This document shows, piece by piece, positions 25,769-34,526 of a stretch of 64,000 bases of DNA. Every line of letters starts with the position of its first letter. Positions within the stretch are counted from its first letter, which is position 1. The DNA comes from Planctomycetota bacterium (GTDB lineage Bacteria; Planctomycetota; Planctomycetia; Gemmatales; Gemmataceae): contig JAIOPV010000021.1 of assembly GCA_021413735.1 (NCBI GenBank), positions 1-64,000 of the forward strand, read 5' to 3'. Under the pieces are notes generated by a model. That model ran no database searches. It saw nothing but the letters and a program-made list of their open reading frames with translations, and was not told the origin of the DNA. Made by a program: the position numbers and the translations under genes.

Positions 25769-26614
25769 ATGAAGCGCGCTCCTGGGAAACCGGGACCGAT
25801 GTTCGGTGACAAGCTCCGTTTCCGCTTCTCAAAAACCGGCACGCTCCGGTTGCTCTCCCACCATGATCTCATGCGCTGCCTGGAGCGAATGCTTCGCCGC
25901 GCCGCGTTGCCGTTCAAGTCTACTGCTGGTTTCCACCCTGGCCCGCGAGTCGTGTTCGCGCTCTCTCTCCCCCTTGGCGTCGCTGGGCTTGATGAAGTCG
26001 TCGAGATCGAGTTCCTGAAGGAACTCGATGCGGACGAAACGCTTGCCCAACTGCGTTCGCAGGCACCCGATGGGTTGGCTTTCAATCGCGTCTCCATTCT
26101 CCCCATGAAGATCACCGGCGTGCCGCGTCGGATCGTGTATCGTCTCGCGATCCCCGAGGAGCGAGTCGAGACCGTGACGCTGCGCTGTGCCGAACTGCTC
26201 GCACAGGAGAAGGTGTGGGTGGAGCGACTGAAGCCGAACCCAAAGCGACTGAACATCCGCCCGTACTTGCGAAATCTTAGTGTGGTCCGCTCGCTCCGCG
26301 AGCGGGAAGCCGAACCGCTCGCGGAGCGAGCGGACCACATTCTCGCACTCGATCTCTGGGTGACCGGCACGGGAACGGCGCGTGCCGACGAACTGATGAA
26401 ACTGCTGAACGTTACGGACCTGATCGACGCGGGAAGTGTGGTCGAGCGTTCCACGGTGGAACTGCGAGATGAGTTTGTCGGCACCGATCCGGCGGATATT
26501 CCACCAGACGGACAGGCCGACACATTGCCACTCGACGCGGCAGCCATCGCCAACTTGATCCAGCAGAAGGAAGAAGACCAACTCGTATCGGCCTTGGGGC
26601 CGGTCGTGGAATGA
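25769..26614 (+). CDS. DUF2344 / TIGR03936 protein with an in-frame palindromic insert
   Basis: A 281-residue protein of the radical-SAM-linked DUF2344 family, usually encoded beside or fused to a TIGR03960 radical SAM protein and next to RNase E/G. The family blocks are KLRFRFSKTGTLRLLSHHDL, then AALPFKSTAGFHPGPRVVFA and VEIEFLKELDADETLAQL. The family is thought to act in tRNA or translation-linked modification, but its reaction is unknown. Residues about 171-190 (VVRSLREREAEPLAERADH) are encoded entirely by the perfect palindrome 26281-26339, between NIRPYLRNLS and ILALDLWVTGTGTAR. The start is set at ATG 25769, with ATG 25799 also possible. RNase E/G follows at once; no radical SAM gene is adjacent. 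Confidence 0.85.
   Translation: MKRAPGKPGPMFGDKLRFRFSKTGTLRLLSHHDLMRCLERMLRRAALPFKSTAGFHPGPRVVFALSLPLGVAGLDEVVEIEFLKELDADETLAQLRSQAPDGLAFNRVSILPMKITGVPRRIVYRLAIPEERVETVTLRCAELLAQEKVWVERLKPNPKRLNIRPYLRNLSVVRSLREREAEPLAERADHILALDLWVTGTGTARADELMKLLNVTDLIDAGSVVERSTVELRDEFVGTDPADIPPDGQADTLPLDAAAIANLIQQKEEDQLVSALGPVVE
26281..26339. repeat. 25-bp perfect palindrome inside the DUF2344 coding region
   Basis: The arms 26281-26305 and 26315-26339 are perfect reverse complements (tgtggtccgctcgctccgcg plus agcgg) around gaagccgaa. The reading frame passes straight through with no stop. The encoded peptide is a charged Arg/Glu-rich loop. The element has the same build as the intergenic palindromes in this window. 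Confidence 0.85.
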
Positions 26615-26625
26615 CAATGTTAATT

Positions 26626-26704
26626 CGTGTTGAGTGTTTGGTGTTTCGTGTTTGGGATTGAGCGATTCGCTCCCTCAGCGGCCAAACACAAAACACTCAA
26701 CACG
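26626..26704. repeat. AT-richer inverted repeat, gtgtttggtgtttcg type
   Basis: The arms 26626-26639 (cgtgttgagtgttt) and 26691-26704 are perfect reverse complements; an inner pair gtgtttgg / ccaaacac is at 26648-26655 and 26682-26689. The flanks repeat variants of aacacaaaacac. It fills the 112-bp gap before the RNase E/G gene. The same repeat type is found at 32190-32299. Confidence 0.7.
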
Positions 26705-26726
26705 AAACACAAAACACGAGACACAA

Positions 26727-29700
26727 ATGAAAAAAGAAATGCTCATCAACGTCCTCCAACCGGAGGAGTGCCGAATCGCAATCGTCGAAGACGGCGTACT
26801 CGAAGAACTCTACGTCGAGCGTTCCAGTCAGGAAAGCTACGTCGGGAACATCTACAAGGGCCGCATCGTCAACATCGAAGGCAGCATCCAGGCTGCGTTC
26901 GTCGATTTCGGCATCGGTCGCAACGGCTTCCTCCACGTCTCGGACGTGGACCCCGCTTACTACAAGCATCTGTTGTCGAAGGATGACCTCGCCGAGTACG
27001 AGGCCGAACTCGATCGCGAATACGGCGCTCGTCCGGCGGCTCCTCAACGCGGCAACGATCGCAACGACCGCGGCGGTCGGGGTCGAGAACGTGGCCCGCG
27101 TCAGCCACAACCCCAACCGATGACGTCGTGGCTCGAAGAACAACCGCAGGCTCCCGCGGAACCAACTCCAGCCCCCGCTCCGGTTCAGCCACAACCACGT
27201 CTGGCAGCCGTCACGCGAACGCCAGCCCCAGCCGACGCCGATTACGAAGACGACTTCGCCGCGGGACTCGACGAAGACGCCGAATTGCCGATGGCCGAAG
27301 AAGTGACCGACGCCGAGATCGTCGATGAAGCGGTCGCGGCCGAAACCGTTCCCGCAACGCCCCCTGCTCCTGTTCACCACGTTCCTGTTCACGCCGCGAA
27401 GCCGGTCGCACTTGCCACGGAAGAAGAAGACGACTTCGCTGCCGGTATTGATGACGTCGCGCCGCCGGCACCGAAGGTCGAAACTCCGAAGCCCCCGGCA
27501 GCGCAACCCGCGCCAGCACCCAAGCCCGCTCCGGTCGCACCCCCAGAAGAAGACGAATTCGGTGCCGGCATCGTCGATGCTGTTGCTCTGAACCCGGCCG
27601 CTCAGATCGTGGTTCCACAAGCCGCAATCGTGAAAGCTGCCCCCGCTGCGCCGGTCGAACTCGAACCAATCGAACCCGAACCACCCGTCGAAGCGGAAGC
27701 CATCGAAACGGTGACCACGCTCTCGCCTGCCGAGAGTCAGGCGGTGCCATTGGCCGAGGTCGCGGAATCCGACTCCGAGGCAGAGCCGAAGAAAAAACCG
27801 CGTGCCCGCAAGACGAAGCCCAAGGCCGAGGAAGCCGAGGCAGCGGTAGAAACGCCCGAAACGCCCGCCGAAGGAAAGCCGAAGCCCAAGCCGCGTCGCG
27901 GCAAGAAGAAGGCCGACGGCGAAACCGACTCCGACGACGCATCAGACGACAAGCCAAAGTTCATGGGCGGAGCCGAGCGACGCACGACCGGCGACGACGA
28001 ACCGGAAATTCGACCGTTCTTCGACGACGGCGACTTCGACCCGGATGCGCCAAATGATCGCTTCGCCGGGAAACAGGCTCCGGAAGAAGACGAAGCAGAA
28101 GAACGATTCGTGGGCGACCCAGAGACAGCCGAGGCCGCCGAGGAAGAGGCACGCGACGTTGCCCGAGAGGAAGAGTTAGACGGGGGTGGCGAGGCTGAAG
28201 GCGAAGCCGAAAGCCCCGGCGTCGGTCGCGGTTTCAACGACGACTTCGAGGATCGCAAGCGAGATCGCGGTGATCGTGGCAGCGACCGTGGCCCACCTCG
28301 TGGTGGACGTGATCGTGACCGCGACCGTGGTCGAGGCAGTCGTGATCGTGGTCCTGGTCCGGGGGGGCCGCGTGGCGATCGTGACCGTGATCGTGGGCCG
28401 GGTGGCTTCAAGAGCGGTCCGGGTGGCTTCAAGGGTGGACCCAAGGGCGGCCGTGATCGCGGGATGCCGAAGCCTCCGATCGAGCAGATTTTCAAGCGTG
28501 GCCAGGAAGTGCTCGTTCAGGTCATCAAGGAAGCGGTCGGCACCAAAGGACCGACGCTCAGCACATACATCAGCATCGCGGGCCGCTATCTCGTGCTGAT
28601 GCCGAGCTTGAACCGCGTCGGCGTCTCGCGAAAGATCGAGGACCACGAAGCACGCCGTCGGCTCCGCGAAATCCTCACGACACTGTCGCCACCCAAGGGC
28701 GTCGGGTTCATCGTTCGCACCGCGGCGGTCGATCGTGATGCCCGCGAACTGCGGAACGATCTCGCGTATCTGCTGCGGCTCTGGCAGGTCGTCGTGAAGC
28801 GAATTCGACGTGTCTCCGGACCGGTCGAAATCTATCGCGAATCGGACATGATTACGCGAACGATCCGCGACATCTTCACGAACGACATCGACACCATCTG
28901 GGTGGACGAGCCGACTGCGTTCGCGCATGCCAGCGAGTTCTTGCAGATCGTGATGCCGAAGTTCGCGAGCCGCATTCGCCACTTCGAGACCACGGAGCCG
29001 CTGTTCCACAAGTATGGCATCGAGGACGAGATCGCGAAGATTCACCAGAAGCGGATCGAGATGCCGCTGGGTGGTTCGCTGGTGATCGAGCAGACGGAAG
29101 CGCTCGTGGCCATCGACGTGAACAGCGGTAGTTTCCGGGCGGAGAACGCCGAGGAAACCATGTTCCAGATGAACATGCACGCGGCGAAGGAAATCGCCCG
29201 ACAGTTGCGATTGCGTGACCTCGGCGGCGTGATCGTCAACGACTTCATCGACATGCGAAGCGAGACACATCGACGGAGGGTGGAGGATGCGTTCCGGGAC
29301 GCCTTGCAGCGAGACCGGGCCCGCACGAAGATTCTGCGAATCTCGCAGTTCGGCCTGATCGAGATGACCAGGCAACGGATTCGGCCGAGCCTGAAGCGAA
29401 GTTTGTTCTCGGATTGCCCGCACTGTCGCGGCAGCGGTTTCGTGAAGACGAGCGAGAGCCTGAGCATCGAGGTGATGCGACTGGTGCAACTCGCGGCTCA
29501 CCGTGCTCCTGCGATTGCGAGCATTCAGGTTGCCGTTCACATGGACGTCGCCCATTACCTGCTGAACAAACGACGCAAGGAAATCGCGGGGCTTGAGGAT
29601 CGCGGCAAACTGGAGATTCAGGTTACGGGCCAGCTTGGGGTGTCGCCGGACATGCTGAGCATTCGCTGCTTCGACCACAACGGAAACGAAGTGCGATTGC

Positions 29701-29813
29701 TGCCTCCGGCACCGTTGCCTCGGCTCGCGGGTGGGAAGTTCCCGGTGGCGGGTCGCAATGATCGCGACCGCGACCATAATCAAGGCCGACGCTTCCCGCA
29801 ACCGCTGGATTGA
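26727..29813 (+). CDS. RNase E/G family ribonuclease with a giant disordered insert in the S1 domain
   Basis: A 1028-residue endoribonuclease of the RNase E/G family, which cuts single-stranded RNA in mRNA decay and rRNA/tRNA maturation. The N-terminal half of the S1 domain is at about 36-77 (SYVGNIYKGRIVNIEGSIQA). It is interrupted by roughly 480 residues rich in Asp/Glu/Pro/Ala and then Arg/Gly/Asp repeats (DRGSDRGPPRGGRDRDRDRG). The S1 part resumes near 584 (PPIEQIFKRGQEVLVQVIKE). The catalytic Mg-binding Asp residues are Asp797 (AIDVNSGSF) and Asp839 (VIVNDFIDM). The Zn-link is Cys897/Cys900 (CPHCRGSG). The start is the ATG at 26727 (MKKEMLINVL); longer frames run through the repeat. The insert is likely an RNA- or partner-binding scaffold placed internally rather than at the C-terminus. 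Confidence 0.92.
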   Translation: MKKEMLINVLQPEECRIAIVEDGVLEELYVERSSQESYVGNIYKGRIVNIEGSIQAAFVDFGIGRNGFLHVSDVDPAYYKHLLSKDDLAEYEAELDREYGARPAAPQRGNDRNDRGGRGRERGPRQPQPQPMTSWLEEQPQAPAEPTPAPAPVQPQPRLAAVTRTPAPADADYEDDFAAGLDEDAELPMAEEVTDAEIVDEAVAAETVPATPPAPVHHVPVHAAKPVALATEEEDDFAAGIDDVAPPAPKVETPKPPAAQPAPAPKPAPVAPPEEDEFGAGIVDAVALNPAAQIVVPQAAIVKAAPAAPVELEPIEPEPPVEAEAIETVTTLSPAESQAVPLAEVAESDSEAEPKKKPRARKTKPKAEEAEAAVETPETPAEGKPKPKPRRGKKKADGETDSDDASDDKPKFMGGAERRTTGDDEPEIRPFFDDGDFDPDAPNDRFAGKQAPEEDEAEERFVGDPETAEAAEEEARDVAREEELDGGGEAEGEAESPGVGRGFNDDFEDRKRDRGDRGSDRGPPRGGRDRDRDRGRGSRDRGPGPGGPRGDRDRDRGPGGFKSGPGGFKGGPKGGRDRGMPKPPIEQIFKRGQEVLVQVIKEAVGTKGPTLSTYISIAGRYLVLMPSLNRVGVSRKIEDHEARRRLREILTTLSPPKGVGFIVRTAAVDRDARELRNDLAYLLRLWQVVVKRIRRVSGPVEIYRESDMITRTIRDIFTNDIDTIWVDEPTAFAHASEFLQIVMPKFASRIRHFETTEPLFHKYGIEDEIAKIHQKRIEMPLGGSLVIEQTEALVAIDVNSGSFRAENAEETMFQMNMHAAKEIARQLRLRDLGGVIVNDFIDMRSETHRRRVEDAFRDALQRDRARTKILRISQFGLIEMTRQRIRPSLKRSLFSDCPHCRGSGFVKTSESLSIEVMRLVQLAAHRAPAIASIQVAVHMDVAHYLLNKRRKEIAGLEDRGKLEIQVTGQLGVSPDMLSIRCFDHNGNEVRLLPPAPLPRLAGGKFPVAGRNDRDRDHNQGRRFPQPLD

Positions 29814-29831
29814 CGTGGCTATCGCTGGGGT

Positions 29832-29885
29832 TTCGCCGCTTGCGGCGTAGCGCTTTCTCGTGAGCGCTACGCCGCAAGCGGCGAA
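29832..29885. repeat. 23-bp perfect palindrome, gccgcaagcggcgaa type
   Basis: The arms 29832-29854 (ttcgccgcttgcggcgtagc plus gct) and 29863-29885 are perfect reverse complements around ttctcgtg. It lies between the RNase gene and a convergent small gene and could end both transcripts. Related units are at 53892-53932, 47511-47530 and in the right arm at 29-47. Confidence 0.8.
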
Positions 29886-29917
29886 TGCAATTCTCGCTGA
29901 CTCCCGTTGTGAGACGC

Positions 29918-30262
29918 TTACTCGATTTCGGCGATCGGTTCCTCGCCGGTCGGCTTCGCGAGCGCAGGGCGAAGCAAGAACGGGCCGGTGTCTACCTTCC
30001 CGATGCTCCAATTCCCCTGAATGCTCCCTTCGCCGTCCGGCTGCCCGACATCCAGCACCTCATGCTTGCCGATGTACTGCTTCACCATGCGGACCTGCCC
30101 GGTCGCTTCGTCGTAGGCACCTGCGAAGGTGAAACGCCCAACCATGTCCTTGCCTTCGCCTGTCACCGTGCCGTTCGCGAAGTGCAAATAGAACGGCGTC
30201 ATCGGCCGCCGACCCCACATTTCCTGCACCCAAAAGCCATCCCAACGACCCGACGGATACAT
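29918..30262 (-). CDS. Small conserved-looking protein, function unknown
   Basis: A 114-residue soluble protein. The sequence is rich in beta-strand patterns, such as MTPFYLHFANGTVTGEGKD, FTFAGAYDEATGQVRMVKQY and GEGSIQGNWSIGKVDTGPF. These recall small lipocalin-like or F-box-protein-31-like beta domains that bind a ligand. No signal peptide or cysteine is present. It starts at an ATG at 30262, divergent from the EamA transporter gene 57 bp away. The functional guess is weak. Confidence 0.6.
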   Translation of the reverse strand: MYPSGRWDGFWVQEMWGRRPMTPFYLHFANGTVTGEGKDMVGRFTFAGAYDEATGQVRMVKQYIGKHEVLDVGQPDGEGSIQGNWSIGKVDTGPFLLRPALAKPTGEEPIAEIE

Positions 30263-30318
30263 GCTGAATCTCCTCGCGTGAGGCTCACAGTTCGTCGAAC
30301 TTCAATATCGTTCCCTAC

Positions 30319-31230
30319 ATGGTCCACACCGATGCGCGAGCTTACATCTGGATGCTGTGCGGCAGCTTCTCGTTCACCCTCATGGGCGTCCTCGCACACG
30401 TTCTCCTTCAAAGCAACAGGACGTGCGACTGGCAAACTGTCGCCGTGTTCCGTGCTGGCATCGTCGCGGTTCTCGCCGTGATGATCGCCCTTGGAACTGG
30501 GGTGAAACTCGTCTTCTGGCCCTGGCGGTTGTGGCTCCGCAGCATCTCTGGCAGTTGTTCCATGCTCTGCACGTTTTATGCGTTCGACAAGCTACCGGTC
30601 GCGGACGTGTTCACGCTCACGAACACGTTTCCGATCTGGGTCGCGTTGCTGTCGTGGCCGCTGTATGGACACTCGCCCGGCTTGAAGGTTCTCGTCGCCG
30701 TGCTGATCGGCGTCGTTGGCGTGGCACTTGTGGAACAGCCGCACTTCGCGAGCGGAAACTTCGGCGTCGCCTCGGCGCTGGCGGCGGCGGGTTTCACGGC
30801 TGTCGCCATGCTCGGTCTGCACTCGCTGAGCAACCTCGAACCGCTGGCGATCGTCGCACACTTCTCGACAGTCGCGACGGGCTTTTGTCTCACGGCCCTG
30901 AGTATGCCGTATTTTTTCCCAGAATGGGCCGGGCCACTCGGTCACGATCCGGCTGCGGTGCTGGAACCGCGCGTGATGCTTGAACTTGTCGGCATGGGTG
31001 TCGCGGCGCTCGTGGGGCAGTTGTTCCTGACGCTGGCGTTCTCGCACGGTGCGCCCGCGAAGGTTTCCGTCGTGGGGCTGACGCAGATCGTGTTCGGGCT
31101 TGCGTTCGGCGTCGCATTGTTCAAGCATGAAGTGAACCGGCTAACGCTGGTCGGCACCGTTTTGGTGATCGCGCCAACCGCGTGGCTGCTGACGCGAGAA
31201 CGCCAGGTTCAGGATAAATCGGATCAGTAG
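30319..31230 (+). CDS. EamA/DMT family membrane transporter
   Basis: A 303-residue polytopic inner-membrane protein with about ten hydrophobic helices arranged as two EamA repeats, the drug/metabolite transporter (RhaT/YdcZ-like) layout. Typical blocks are GSFSFTLMGVLAHVLLQS in helix 1, LTNTFPIWVALLSWPLYG at the end of the first repeat, and VGLTQIVFGLAFGVALFKHE near the C-terminus. Such carriers usually export metabolites or amino acids; the substrate cannot be assigned. It starts at ATG 30319, divergent from the small gene at 29918-30262. Confidence 0.88.
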   Translation: MVHTDARAYIWMLCGSFSFTLMGVLAHVLLQSNRTCDWQTVAVFRAGIVAVLAVMIALGTGVKLVFWPWRLWLRSISGSCSMLCTFYAFDKLPVADVFTLTNTFPIWVALLSWPLYGHSPGLKVLVAVLIGVVGVALVEQPHFASGNFGVASALAAAGFTAVAMLGLHSLSNLEPLAIVAHFSTVATGFCLTALSMPYFFPEWAGPLGHDPAAVLEPRVMLELVGMGVAALVGQLFLTLAFSHGAPAKVSVVGLTQIVFGLAFGVALFKHEVNRLTLVGTVLVIAPTAWLLTRERQVQDKSDQ

Positions 31231-31239
31231 TTCACAGTT

Positions 31240-31289
31240 TAGCGACGGACCCAACGGGTCTGCTTGTCGCCCCGTTGGGGCGACCGCTA
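31240..31289. repeat. 50-bp two-hairpin REP element, copy A
   Basis: The outer stem tagcg / cgcta encloses two hairpins, gacccaacgggtc and tcgccccgttggggcga. It could fold as a small three-way junction. It is nearly identical, in reverse orientation, to 37395-37443. It lies between the EamA and DUF58 genes. Confidence 0.75.
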
Positions 31290-31324
31290 CACCATTACTC
31301 GCGGTCCGATTTCAAGAGTCCGCC

Positions 31325-32191
31325 ATGCCCGAACCGCTGCTCACGCCTGATGTGCTCCGCAAACTGGAGACGCTCGAACTCGTGTCCCGCAAGGCACGAG
31401 CAGGGCGGACTCGTGGCGATCGTCTCTCCAAACGCAAAGGACGCGGAGCGGAGTTCGCGGACTTTCGGCCCTACACCAGCGGCGACGACCTGCGTTTCCT
31501 CGATTGGGGTCTCTTCGCACGCTTCGAGCGGCTGTTCCTCCGGCTGTTCCTCGAAGACGAAGATTTGCACGTCCATTTGCTGCTCGATGTCAGTCGGTCG
31601 ATGGCGTTCGGCGACCCGCAGAAGTTGCTGTTCGCCAAACGTGTTGCTGCTGCGATTGGGTTCGTCGGGCTCGTGAACCTCGATCGCGTGACGGTCACGG
31701 CGTTCGCGGAGAAGTCGTTCGGGAAGAGTCCGGGGTTTCGGGGGCGACCGTCGCTGGCGCGGCTCATGGCGGCGCTCGAAGCACTCGAACCGGCGGCTGC
31801 CGGCGACTTCAACCGGTCGATGCGAATGATCGCGCCGACGCTCACCGGTCGCGGGGTTGTCGTGGTGTTGAGTGACTTTCTCGACAAGGCTGGCGTTGCG
31901 GATGGATTGCGTTTTCTGGCGTCTCGCGGAATGGACACGACAGCCGTGCAAGTGCTGGCACCCGAAGAAGTGGAACCAACCGTGGCTGGCGACTTGCGAC
32001 TAACAGACTCGGAAGATGGAGCCGGGGCTGAGGTGACGGTCACGGCTGATTTGCTGAATCGCTATCGGCGAGCCGTGGCGGCGTTCCGGGCACGGCTCGC
32101 TTCTGATTGCGGACGACTTGGCATCTCGCTGTTGCAGACGACGAGCGATCTTCCCTTCGATCGCGTGGCGTTGCGGATGCTTCGAACTTAG
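31325..32191 (+). CDS. DUF58 domain protein
   Basis: A 288-residue protein of the DUF58 family, a vWA-like domain often encoded with MoxR AAA ATPases and membrane vWA proteins. The signature RGAEFADFRPYTSGDDLRFL is followed by DW. The metal-site-like motif is DVSRSMAFG, with a later VVVLSDFLDKAG. There is no membrane segment. No MoxR ATPase gene is adjacent, so its usual partner must be elsewhere. The start is the ATG at 31325, 35 bp after the REP element. Confidence 0.88.
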   Translation: MPEPLLTPDVLRKLETLELVSRKARAGRTRGDRLSKRKGRGAEFADFRPYTSGDDLRFLDWGLFARFERLFLRLFLEDEDLHVHLLLDVSRSMAFGDPQKLLFAKRVAAAIGFVGLVNLDRVTVTAFAEKSFGKSPGFRGRPSLARLMAALEALEPAAAGDFNRSMRMIAPTLTGRGVVVVLSDFLDKAGVADGLRFLASRGMDTTAVQVLAPEEVEPTVAGDLRLTDSEDGAGAEVTVTADLLNRYRRAVAAFRARLASDCGRLGISLLQTTSDLPFDRVALRMLRT

Positions 32192-32299
32192 TGTTTGGTG
32201 TTTCGTATTTTGTGTTTAGTGTTGGTTTTCCGCTCGTGCCACCGATGCCGCTTTGTTACTCACAGGAAAGCCCAAACTAAACACGAAACACCAAACACT
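32190..32299. repeat. Inverted repeat between convergent genes, gtgtttggtgtttcg type
   Basis: The arms 32190-32205 (agtgtttggtgtttcg) and 32284-32299 are perfect 16-base reverse complements; further near-repeats gtgtttagtg and aaactaaacac lie inside. It fills the gap between the convergent DUF58 and membrane-protein genes, where a hairpin could end both transcripts. Confidence 0.7.
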
Positions 32300-32308
32300 C
32301 AACACCAA

Positions 32309-32920
32309 TCACGCCCGGCTCCCGAAGTACGCGGCAACAGCTGCGATCAAGATGCCTTCCCAAATCTGCATCGCGTGGACGCCCGGTTTGTCGGATAACC
32401 CCGGCAACACCGCGAACTGAAAGATCGTCTCTGCGAACAGCAGGAAGAACGCCACGACCCCAATCCAGGCCCGAACACTGTAGAAGAACGGATTGGTTCG
32501 ACCGAGGATCGAACGCAGTACCAACGACGTTCCGAACCCACCCGCGAGGCAACCGAGCAAGACCGGCCACTCGAAAAGTTCCGCCGCATTTGGCGTCAGT
32601 TGGTGGCCGAGGCGAGCGGGATTCTTGAACCCAACATACGCCACAACCGCCACGCTTCCGCCCACGAAGAGAATTCGCATCACCCACGGAAAGAGGGCCG
32701 ATTCGCGAATCTCCTGAACCGGATGCGAGGCGAAGGACAAGAACACCAGCGTCAGGAGGAAGAAGTGGGCCAGCGGTGCCGTAGGTTGCTCGTGCGGCCA
32801 CGGGTAGAGCAGCAAGATCCAGAAGAACGAGCAGATCATCAGCGACAGTATCCCGCGAACGCTCCCAACGGGGAGGCCGAAGGGCTGAAACTCTTCCGGG
32901 CGTGGTTGGCCGGTGGACAT
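32309..32920 (-). CDS. Multi-pass membrane protein, unknown function
   Basis: A 203-residue inner-membrane protein with about six hydrophobic segments, for example VRGILSLMICSFFWILLLY, FFLLTLVFLSFA, VMRILFVGGSVAVVAYVG, LLGCLAGGFGTSLVL, WIGVVAFFLLFAETIFQF and ILIAAVAAYFG. The start is the ATG at 32920 (MSTGQPRP), preceded by a ggagcaacc stretch on the minus strand; an in-frame ATG at 32974 is less likely. The family is not recognised. Confidence 0.75.
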   Translation of the reverse strand: MSTGQPRPEEFQPFGLPVGSVRGILSLMICSFFWILLLYPWPHEQPTAPLAHFFLLTLVFLSFASHPVQEIRESALFPWVMRILFVGGSVAVVAYVGFKNPARLGHQLTPNAAELFEWPVLLGCLAGGFGTSLVLRSILGRTNPFFYSVRAWIGVVAFFLLFAETIFQFAVLPGLSDKPGVHAMQIWEGILIAAVAAYFGSRA

Positions 32921-33114
32921 TGGTTGCTCCCTGGGGTGAACTGTTTCTATAAGCGAGTTCGGTCTGTGGGGCAAAACCTTTCCACAACGGGAACTTCCGA
33001 CACCGAATCACACGCATGAAGAGTTGCGATCTGCTTCATCTGATTCTAATATCTCCTTGGCGGGTCTCACGATACCGTCAATTCATACCTTTCCCTTCGG
33101 CGGTTGGAGTTCCC

Positions 33115-34056
33115 ATGTCTTTGCCGCTTGCACGCTCAAGGCGTGCTTTTACGCTCATCGAATTGTTGGTCGTCATCGCGATTATCGCAATTCTCATCGG
33201 GCTGTTGTTGCCGGCTGTGCAGAAGGTTCGCGAAGCCGCCGCCCGCATGACAAGCAGCAACAACCTCAAGCAACTCTCGCTCGCGACCCACAGTGCCCAG
33301 GATGTTCGCGGCATGTTGCCGTGTGCCTGGAACGCCTGGTGGATGCACCTTGGCGACCCGAACGGCAACCCGGCTGGCTACATCACCGGCACCTACAAAG
33401 GCCCGTGGAAGTCTTACACCGGCGACGTGACACTGTTCTACCACCTGCTGCCATACATCGAACAAGAAGCGATGTATTCGCCGGGGAAAGGGCTGCAACT
33501 CTTCACCTCGGCCGGCGGTCAATCCATCTGGACGATCAAACTCAAGACCTTCAAGGCACCGCACGACCCAAGCCCGAAGGACAATCAGGATCTCGCCTAC
33601 AGTTGGCTTCTTAGCAACGCGACGACGCAGTGGGCCGGCAGCAGTTACGCCTGGAATTTCCAGGTATTCGGCAAACGCGGCGGTGATCCCTACGATCGAG
33701 ATGCCTGGGGCACCACACTCACGCTGCAAACCATTCAAGACGGCACTTCGCAGACCATGTTCTACGCCGAGAAATTGATGGTCTGCGGCACCTACGGCAA
33801 CCTCGCGATGCACGGCGGTTGGAACCTCGACTATTGCCCGGCGTTCGCTGCAAAGGGCGGCCCATCCGCCAAATTCCAGGTGCAGCCGACGCAGACCAAT
33901 TGCGATCGCTTCCTGGCCAGTGCCTTCACGGCGGGCGGCATTCAGGTCGCAATGGCTGACGGCTCGGCGCGATCGGTGAGTTCATCGGTTTCAGTCGCGA
34001 CATGGGGACACGCTGCCGACCCATCCGATGGCCTTGTCCTCGGGAGCGACTGGTGA
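33115..34056 (+). CDS. DUF1559 prepilin-like protein
   Basis: A 313-residue second DUF1559 protein. The prepilin signal is [19 protein letters not shown], followed by [20 protein letters not shown], nearly identical in this part to the protein at 7101-8063. The middle differs. The C-terminal block is [20 protein letters not shown]. The ATG at 33115 has ggttggag upstream and gives the normal leader. The last base of its TGA is shared with the ATG of the next gene. Confidence 0.92.
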   Translation: MSLPLARSRRAFTLIELLVVIAIIAILIGLLLPAVQKVREAAARMTSSNNLKQLSLATHSAQDVRGMLPCAWNAWWMHLGDPNGNPAGYITGTYKGPWKSYTGDVTLFYHLLPYIEQEAMYSPGKGLQLFTSAGGQSIWTIKLKTFKAPHDPSPKDNQDLAYSWLLSNATTQWAGSSYAWNFQVFGKRGGDPYDRDAWGTTLTLQTIQDGTSQTMFYAEKLMVCGTYGNLAMHGGWNLDYCPAFAAKGGPSAKFQVQPTQTNCDRFLASAFTAGGIQVAMADGSARSVSSSVSVATWGHAADPSDGLVLGSDW

Positions 34057-34526
34057 TGACGCATAAGTTCAATGTCGGGTTGATGTCGGCTGTCGTTCTG
34101 CTTTGTGGTTGCAGCAGTGGGAACTACAACGACGGCCTGAACATGGGCGGCACGCTATCGGGAACGGTTACTCTCGATGGCACGCCGTTGCGTGGCGGGC
34201 GTGTGGAATGCTACGCCGACAACGGCAAGTATTCCGTGATGGCCGATCTCGACAAGGCTGGAAAGTTCACGCTGAAGGAACCACCGCTTGGCGCGTGCAA
34301 GCTCGTGGTGAAGACTTCACACTTGAAGAATCACCCCGCGGCGATGTCGCCGAACACGAAGGACAGCAAAGGTAACCCTGGCGGCTCCGCGGGAATGGTG
34401 ATTCCAACTGATATCGGCTTCGGATACACGCAAATCCCTGAGAAGTACGAGAACCTCGCGACCACGGACCAAACCGTGACGGTGGAACGCGGCGACACAA
34501 CGCACGACATCAAGTTGACGAAGTGA
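34056..34526 (+). CDS. Small lipoprotein, partner of the second DUF1559 protein
   Basis: A 156-residue protein with a lipoprotein signal ending LLCGCSSG. A short Ig/carboxypeptidase-regulatory-like beta domain follows (LSGTVTLDGTPLRGGRVECY), with a C-terminal charged end. It starts at ATG 34056, which shares one base with the DUF1559 stop; a GTG at 34053 is possible. Its stop is adjacent to the 3' end of the convergent kinase gene, with no space for a terminator between them. Confidence 0.85.
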   Translation: MTHKFNVGLMSAVVLLCGCSSGNYNDGLNMGGTLSGTVTLDGTPLRGGRVECYADNGKYSVMADLDKAGKFTLKEPPLGACKLVVKTSHLKNHPAAMSPNTKDSKGNPGGSAGMVIPTDIGFGYTQIPEKYENLATTDQTVTVERGDTTHDIKLTK

